Shown: piece after piece, positions 60,216 to 64,000 of the stretch
Layout: each line of letters opens with the position of its first letter
How positions within the stretch are numbered: the first letter of the stretch is position 1
Assembly: GCF_042675645.1 (NCBI RefSeq)
Contig: NZ_JBHTJH010000004.1
Location: 744,001-808,000 of the forward strand
Source of the DNA: Sungkyunkwania multivorans
Lineage (GTDB): Bacteria > Bacteroidota > Bacteroidia > Flavobacteriales > Flavobacteriaceae
DNA length: 64,000 nt
Direction of reading: 5' to 3'
Notes under the pieces: model-generated
The model's database searches: none
What the model was told of the DNA's origin: nothing
What the model saw: the letters and a program-made list of their open reading frames with translations, nothing else
Translations under genes and position numbers: made by a program

Positions 60216-61003
60216 TTCACCATCCTATTGGGTAGCTGTTGAATTTCTTCAGGGGTAAGGCCCCCAACGACTGCCAATAAGACACCGAGTACAGCAAATC
60301 CTATAAAAACGGCCATCATCAACATCAAAAATATAAAGGTTCTAAGCGCAATACCTGCAAAGCTCAAGACATACATCCTTTTTAAATAGAAGGCAGCAAA
60401 AAATATCTGTAAGACGATGGCGAACGGACTTATACTGCCATAGTCACTACCCAACGCGAAAAGAATCATTACAGGGATGAACATCATAATTGATAGCTGG
60501 CCAGTGTAATACAGAAAGATCACCAGATGTTCGGTATAATTGTATTTCTTCTTATCGATAAAGACCAATCTTGAGATGATCGCATAAATGGGAATGTAGA
60601 ACATTACAAATATAGATTGATACTCTTGAACTAGTTTGAACCAATTATTTTGAAATTCTTCCTGTCCTTTCATTGCCATGGCTGAAAGGTCCATCGCTTC
60701 GGGAAAAAACTTGCGTACGATGAATATCTGTATACCTGCCAAGGTCAAGGCGATCGCAAAATAACTTATGGGGTTGATATATCTTTTTCTAACACCAGCT
60801 ATATAACCGCCGATCACCTCTTCGGGTTTGGTGATAAGGTGAGAGAAGGTTTTGAAAAAGGTATTGTCTACATTGAAAAATTGTTCACCAACATGTGCCA
60901 ACAAATTTCTTATGGTCAATCTGTTCCTTATGATCTTTCCCCCACAACCATGGCAAAAGTCACTTTCGGCAATCAGGAGATCTCCACAATTTTTACAATT
61001 CAT
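60212..61003 (-). CDS. DUF3667 membrane protein with zinc ribbon (paralogue 1)
   Basis: A 263-residue protein with an N-terminal zinc ribbon CKNCG (3-7) and CHGCGGK (17-23), followed by the DUF3667 landmark VDNTFFKTFSHLITKPEEVI and about five membrane helices. The C-terminus is short and ends in GGLTPEEIQQLPNRMVN. The family is Bacteroidota-specific as far as I know, with unknown role. It shares the organisation of the next protein (61010-61822) and was probably produced by tandem duplication. The two lie 6 nt apart. It may fold into the same complex. Confidence 0.9.
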   Translation of the reverse strand: MNCKNCGDLLIAESDFCHGCGGKIIRNRLTIRNLLAHVGEQFFNVDNTFFKTFSHLITKPEEVIGGYIAGVRKRYINPISYFAIALTLAGIQIFIVRKFFPEAMDLSAMAMKGQEEFQNNWFKLVQEYQSIFVMFYIPIYAIISRLVFIDKKKYNYTEHLVIFLYYTGQLSIMMFIPVMILFALGSDYGSISPFAIVLQIFFAAFYLKRMYVLSFAGIALRTFIFLMLMMAVFIGFAVLGVLLAVVGGLTPEEIQQLPNRMVN

Positions 61004-61009
61004 AGATAG

Positions 61010-61822
61010 TTATGATTTATTTTTTTGTGCCTCTGCGGCCTGTTTGGCAGCTTCTATCATCGTATCGAAAACTCCCGTCTTATACAAAATGACGCTTATG
61101 GCAATAGTTATCAAGAACATAAAGATTCCACCTATCAGTAAGAAAAGTAAGGTCTTTATGATAATATTTTGAACACTTAGATCATAAAGTCGCATTAGCG
61201 CATATGCCACATAAAACACCAACAGTATGCTGCTTAGCACACTGATGATCAAGGTGGCCGTGGAGCTCCACAGAAATGCAAGGCTCACGAGATATAAGAT
61301 GATATTAAAATGTGAAAATGTATATAGGTAGATGACAGCGATCTCGATGAAATTGTATTTTCGGTAATTGAAGAAAACCAGTCTATGAACAACGGCTAAC
61401 AGCGGAATATTCAAAAAATTAAGCATGGATTGATATTTCCCAGTGAAGTCCATGATGCTTTTAACCATGTCCATATCATTTGGGCCGGTTCCATTATCTG
61501 CGCCATTTAGAAAATCGTCTATAAAGAATTCCCCGAAGACAAAAGTGTACAACCCACCTAAGGTTATAGAGATGACGAAATAGCCAAAGGCTGTTATGTA
61601 TTTCTTACGTGTTCCATTGATGTAGCCATCGATCACTACTTCGGGCTGGGTAAAAAGATGCTTGAATGTTTTGAAGAGGTTACTTTCTAAGTTGAGCACG
61701 CGGTCACTAAACTCCTCCCAAAGTGTCTTAAAAGTGATCCTTTTGGTGATGACCTTGGCACCGCAATTGTTACAATAGTTGTCTTCAACTTTTAACTGTA
61801 GCTCACAGTTTTTACACTTCAT
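61010..61822 (-). CDS. DUF3667 membrane protein with zinc ribbon (paralogue 2)
   Basis: A 270-residue protein with CKNCE (3-7) and CNNCGAK (17-23) at the N-terminus, then LESNLFKTFKHLFTQPEVVI, equivalent to the paralogue, and about five membrane helices. The C-terminal tail is cytoplasmic and basic. The gene starts 1 nt after the cdaA stop, so cdaA and both DUF3667 genes form one transcript. By context these membrane proteins may respond to c-di-AMP or potassium, but no binding motif is seen. Identity to paralogue 1 is moderate. Confidence 0.9.
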   Translation of the reverse strand: MKCKNCELQLKVEDNYCNNCGAKVITKRITFKTLWEEFSDRVLNLESNLFKTFKHLFTQPEVVIDGYINGTRKKYITAFGYFVISITLGGLYTFVFGEFFIDDFLNGADNGTGPNDMDMVKSIMDFTGKYQSMLNFLNIPLLAVVHRLVFFNYRKYNFIEIAVIYLYTFSHFNIILYLVSLAFLWSSTATLIISVLSSILLVFYVAYALMRLYDLSVQNIIIKTLLFLLIGGIFMFLITIAISVILYKTGVFDTMIEAAKQAAEAQKNKS

Positions 61823-61823
61823 A

Positions 61824-62612
61824 TTATGCTAGATCTGTTTTGAGGATGGTTTCCAATTCCATATCGTCATCGTACATCACGAATTGGCCATCTTTTATAT
61901 ATGAAATTTCTCCAGTCTCTTCGGAGACCACCAAGGCAAGTGCATCGGTCTTTTCGGTGATTCCTACAGCTGCCCGGTGCCTTAGACCAAAACGAAGTGG
62001 GATGTGTCTATCATTAGAGACAGGCAGGATCACTCTGGTTGCAGTAACGTAGTTGCCCTCTATGATGGCAGCGCCGTCATGTAACGGACTGTTTTTATAA
62101 AAAATACTTTCTAAAATAGGCTGAGTCACTTCTATATTCATCTTATCTCCCGTGTTTTTGACAAAGTCCAAAGAATTGGTTCTTTCGATGACGATGAGCG
62201 CTCCCGTTTTGGAGAACGACATTTTATGAAGTGCAGCTAAAATGGCATCTACGTCGGTATCGGTGATGAGCTGGTCTTGCTTCAAAAACTTGAAGTGTCT
62301 CACAAAACTTCGCTTAGCCGCAAAGTTGGTCGATCCCAACATCAGCAAAAATTTGCGTATTTCCTGTTGAAATACAACGATCAAGGCAAAGACACCGACA
62401 CTGATAAATTTCCCCAAAATATTACTTAACAACGCCATGTTCAGAGCATCTGTTAATCGCCAGATGAGATAGATGATCACAATCCCGATAAAGATGTTGA
62501 TCGCTACTGTCCCTTTAACCAGCTTGTATGCATAGTACATTAGCAAGGCAACCAACAAGATATCGATGATATCAACGAATTTTAAAAAATCAAAGATTTT
62601 GAATTCTTCCAA
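61824..62612 (-). CDS. cdaA: Diadenylate cyclase CdaA
   Basis: A 262-residue protein with three N-terminal membrane helices (about 15-32, 37-54, 65-82) and a DisA_N cyclase domain. The catalytic DGA triplet is at 179-181 (LHDGAAII) and RHR at 211-213 (LRHRAAVGITE); both are intact. The enzyme makes c-di-AMP from two ATP, controlling potassium and osmotic balance. It heads an operon with two DUF3667 genes. In many relatives it lies next to folP; the gene upstream here is a lipoprotein instead. The start is ATG at 62610-62612. Confidence 0.95.
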   Translation of the reverse strand: MEEFKIFDFLKFVDIIDILLVALLMYYAYKLVKGTVAINIFIGIVIIYLIWRLTDALNMALLSNILGKFISVGVFALIVVFQQEIRKFLLMLGSTNFAAKRSFVRHFKFLKQDQLITDTDVDAILAALHKMSFSKTGALIVIERTNSLDFVKNTGDKMNIEVTQPILESIFYKNSPLHDGAAIIEGNYVTATRVILPVSNDRHIPLRFGLRHRAAVGITEKTDALALVVSEETGEISYIKDGQFVMYDDDMELETILKTDLA

Positions 62613-62794
62613 GGATTGGATGTTTTAGTAAATTAATTCCGAGTCAGCCCAAAAGGCTTTCTTAGAATAAATATATTCAATTCTAGGCTTCTAGTCCCCC
62701 AAAATTGTTTCAAGTTGGCAAACAAGCCTCAAAGCAACTTGCCTGACATTCATCTGGTACTATTCTTGATCATCAGTAAAAATAGAAAAATATA

Positions 62795-63547
62795 TCACAA
62801 GCTACAATTGCAATCGGGTAGGAGCGTCTTATCATAGATGAATATCGTTTCGGAGATATTGATGTTGTTATTCTTAAGTCGTTCCATCATAAGCGTGTTC
62901 GTCAGAAAGGTTTGAAAATCGAGTCGCTGATCAAAGTTCAAATAAACCAGAGCCGATTTACCCTCTGCCGAGAAGTCGATATATTCCTTTAGAAAACTTT
63001 CCAGTTCATTGCGCTCGATAGTATTCCCGTCTACGGTGATACTGTCTCCCAACTTATAATTGACGGTAACATTAAAGTAGGACATATGCTGGTCTGGGCG
63101 TTCTTTAATGTAGAATTTTGAGAAAAGACTATCTCTAAGATATATCTGCTGGGTAAAATCTATAAAGCCAAGGCTTTTGGTCACGGTATCGTTTACCGAA
63201 AAATAATTCCGAGCAGATTCGTTCTTGTGAAGACTTGCCTTCTTGCGTTTTTCCTGAAATCTAATGACCTCTGGAATGACGGTCCTTAAGGGCAACCTCT
63301 TGTCGATGTGGAATATCCAGTTTGTCGTACTTATCCTGTTGTTTTCATTTACAACCATGGTATCGGAGGAGTGATCATCATAAAAGAAGTAGATTGGAGA
63401 TACATCCAAGACCTTTTTAACTTCTATCCCATCGACCTTTGGTAATTTTACCGATCGTTTTTCTCCACAGTTAAAAAATAATAACGTAACACATAAAGCA
63501 AATAAGCATTGTTTGAAGTAATACGCTATGTTTGATGAAGGATTCAA
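62795..63547 (-). CDS. Hypothetical lipoprotein with ExbD-like periplasmic region, TTG start
   Basis: A 250-residue protein with a hydrophobic signal and lipobox (LLFFNC, Cys27). The mature part has a domain with GDSITVDGNTIERNELESFL and SALVYLNFDQRLDFQTFLTN, reminiscent of the periplasmic domain of ExbD or TolR-like proteins, but not certain. The end reads KTLLPDCNCSL. The only start in a suitable place is a TTG at 63545-63547 that overlaps the TGA of the upstream M23 gene (TTGA), implying translational coupling. No ATG lies before the signal. Function unknown. Confidence 0.75.
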   Translation of the reverse strand: MNPSSNIAYYFKQCLFALCVTLLFFNCGEKRSVKLPKVDGIEVKKVLDVSPIYFFYDDHSSDTMVVNENNRISTTNWIFHIDKRLPLRTVIPEVIRFQEKRKKASLHKNESARNYFSVNDTVTKSLGFIDFTQQIYLRDSLFSKFYIKERPDQHMSYFNVTVNYKLGDSITVDGNTIERNELESFLKEYIDFSAEGKSALVYLNFDQRLDFQTFLTNTLMMERLKNNNINISETIFIYDKTLLPDCNCSL

Positions 63548-64000
63548 TTTATGTTCTCTATTCTGTCAAAACGCACTGGAGCATAATTTTCTTTCTTTTT
63601 ACAATTCACTTTGATCGTTTCGAAAAAACATTTGATTCCAAAGCTATCTGTTAGATCCTCGGTATCCTGTAAGTGAAAATGTAAATGTGGTTCGCTGCTA
63701 TTCCCAGAATTTCCGCACGCTCCAAGCTTTTGTCCTTGCGTTACCTGATCCCCGACCTTTACATTGATACTTCCCTGTTTGAAGTGCGCCAAAAGCACAT
63801 GCTCCCCAGTCTTTGTTTTTAGTAAAATATAGTTGCCGTAGGGATTACTAGCATCTTTCTGTCCTGGGATATTATCTTTAACACCATCTACATAGTTTAC
63901 AACGAGAGCATCACAAGGCGCGTAAAGGGATTGACCAAATGCATAGTAATCCTCGTTGGTTTCTCCTGTTCCTTTATGGCTCTTGCCATTTTCATCGAGG
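63544..64000 (-). CDS. M23 family metallopeptidase, partial at right edge
   Basis: The frame is open to the window edge; 151 residues are seen and the N-terminus is missing. The C-terminal half has LLAHFKQGSINVKVGDQVTQ, GACGNSGNSSEPHLHFHLQD with the zinc-binding HLH, and upstream GQSLYAPCDALVVNYVDG, the usual M23 core. The tail ends with an unusual CKKKENYAPVRFDRIENIN. It is translationally coupled to the lipoprotein gene. It would cut peptidoglycan or a protein in the periplasm. The other M23 protein in the window, at 46355-46918, is shorter and unrelated in context. Confidence 0.9.
   Translation of the reverse strand, partial: LDENGKSHKGTGETNEDYYAFGQSLYAPCDALVVNYVDGVKDNIPGQKDASNPYGNYILLKTKTGEHVLLAHFKQGSINVKVGDQVTQGQKLGACGNSGNSSEPHLHFHLQDTEDLTDSFGIKCFFETIKVNCKKKENYAPVRFDRIENIN

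Overview
The window is chromosomal DNA of a Bacteroidota member, most probably a marine-type Flavobacteriaceae; I do not name a genus. The evidence is the gene content: GLPGLI protein next to a TonB-receptor-like barrel, DUF2911, DUF3667, DUF3857, DUF2520, BshB1 for bacillithiol, a ResB-CcsA fusion, a UbiA prenyltransferase and diadenylate cyclase CdaA. Flavobacterial promoter elements (TTTG, about 20 nt, TAnnTTTG) are visible at the tRNA gene. Many genes abut or overlap by 1-30 nt, and several appear to start with TTG or GTG.

Layout. 1-1760 (minus): SRPBCC protein, SDR and a photolyase cut by the left edge, behind a palindromic operator-like site. 1832-3026: an orphan kinase-dimerisation-like membrane protein and an aquaporin. 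3110-3958: DUF2911 protein. 4022-9381 (minus): an operon of a secreted LmbE/PIG-L protein, a 35-residue membrane peptide, a sodium:solute symporter and a Gfo/Idh/MocA oxidoreductase, plausibly for use of an amino sugar or glycoside. 9463-14680 (minus): MscS channel, lipoprotein, Maf, UbiA, KdsC-like phosphatase and DUF2520 protein. 14758-18509 (plus): truncated haemoglobin and the ResB-CcsA cytochrome c maturation fusion.

18538-25279 is the accessory part: it is AT-richer, gene-poor, rich in repeats and carries mostly unrecognised genes. It includes a 663-residue P-loop NTPase with a C-terminal HEPN-like Rx5H motif (20271-22262), my best candidate for an uncharacterised defence-type system. 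25280-28890: GLPGLI and outer-membrane receptor pair; the GLPGLI promoter carries the same inverted repeat, with the same spacing, as the photolyase promoter. 29380-35282: small unknown proteins, a LAS-type metallopeptidase, MATE exporter, trans-sulfuration enzyme and bshB1. 35437-35510: tRNA-His between a palindrome-covered promoter and a strong terminator.

35954-55080 is a long minus-strand series: beta-helix lipoprotein, voltage-gated K+ channel, DUF3857 protein, exonuclease/GIY-YIG protein, YggS, DUF1015, 3-hydroxybutyryl-CoA dehydrogenase, Gfo/Idh, M23 peptidase, LolD-type ATPase, glutamate-synthase-like FMN protein, tricorn-like protease, M20 amidohydrolase and DsrE protein. 55184-60215 (plus): UvrD/PcrA helicase, TruA and an ABC exporter. 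60212-64000 (minus): two DUF3667 paralogues with CdaA, then a lipoprotein coupled to an M23 peptidase that runs off the right edge. Dispersed palindromic repeats of several families mark many intergenic gaps. Residue positions and repeats were read by eye; no database search was run.
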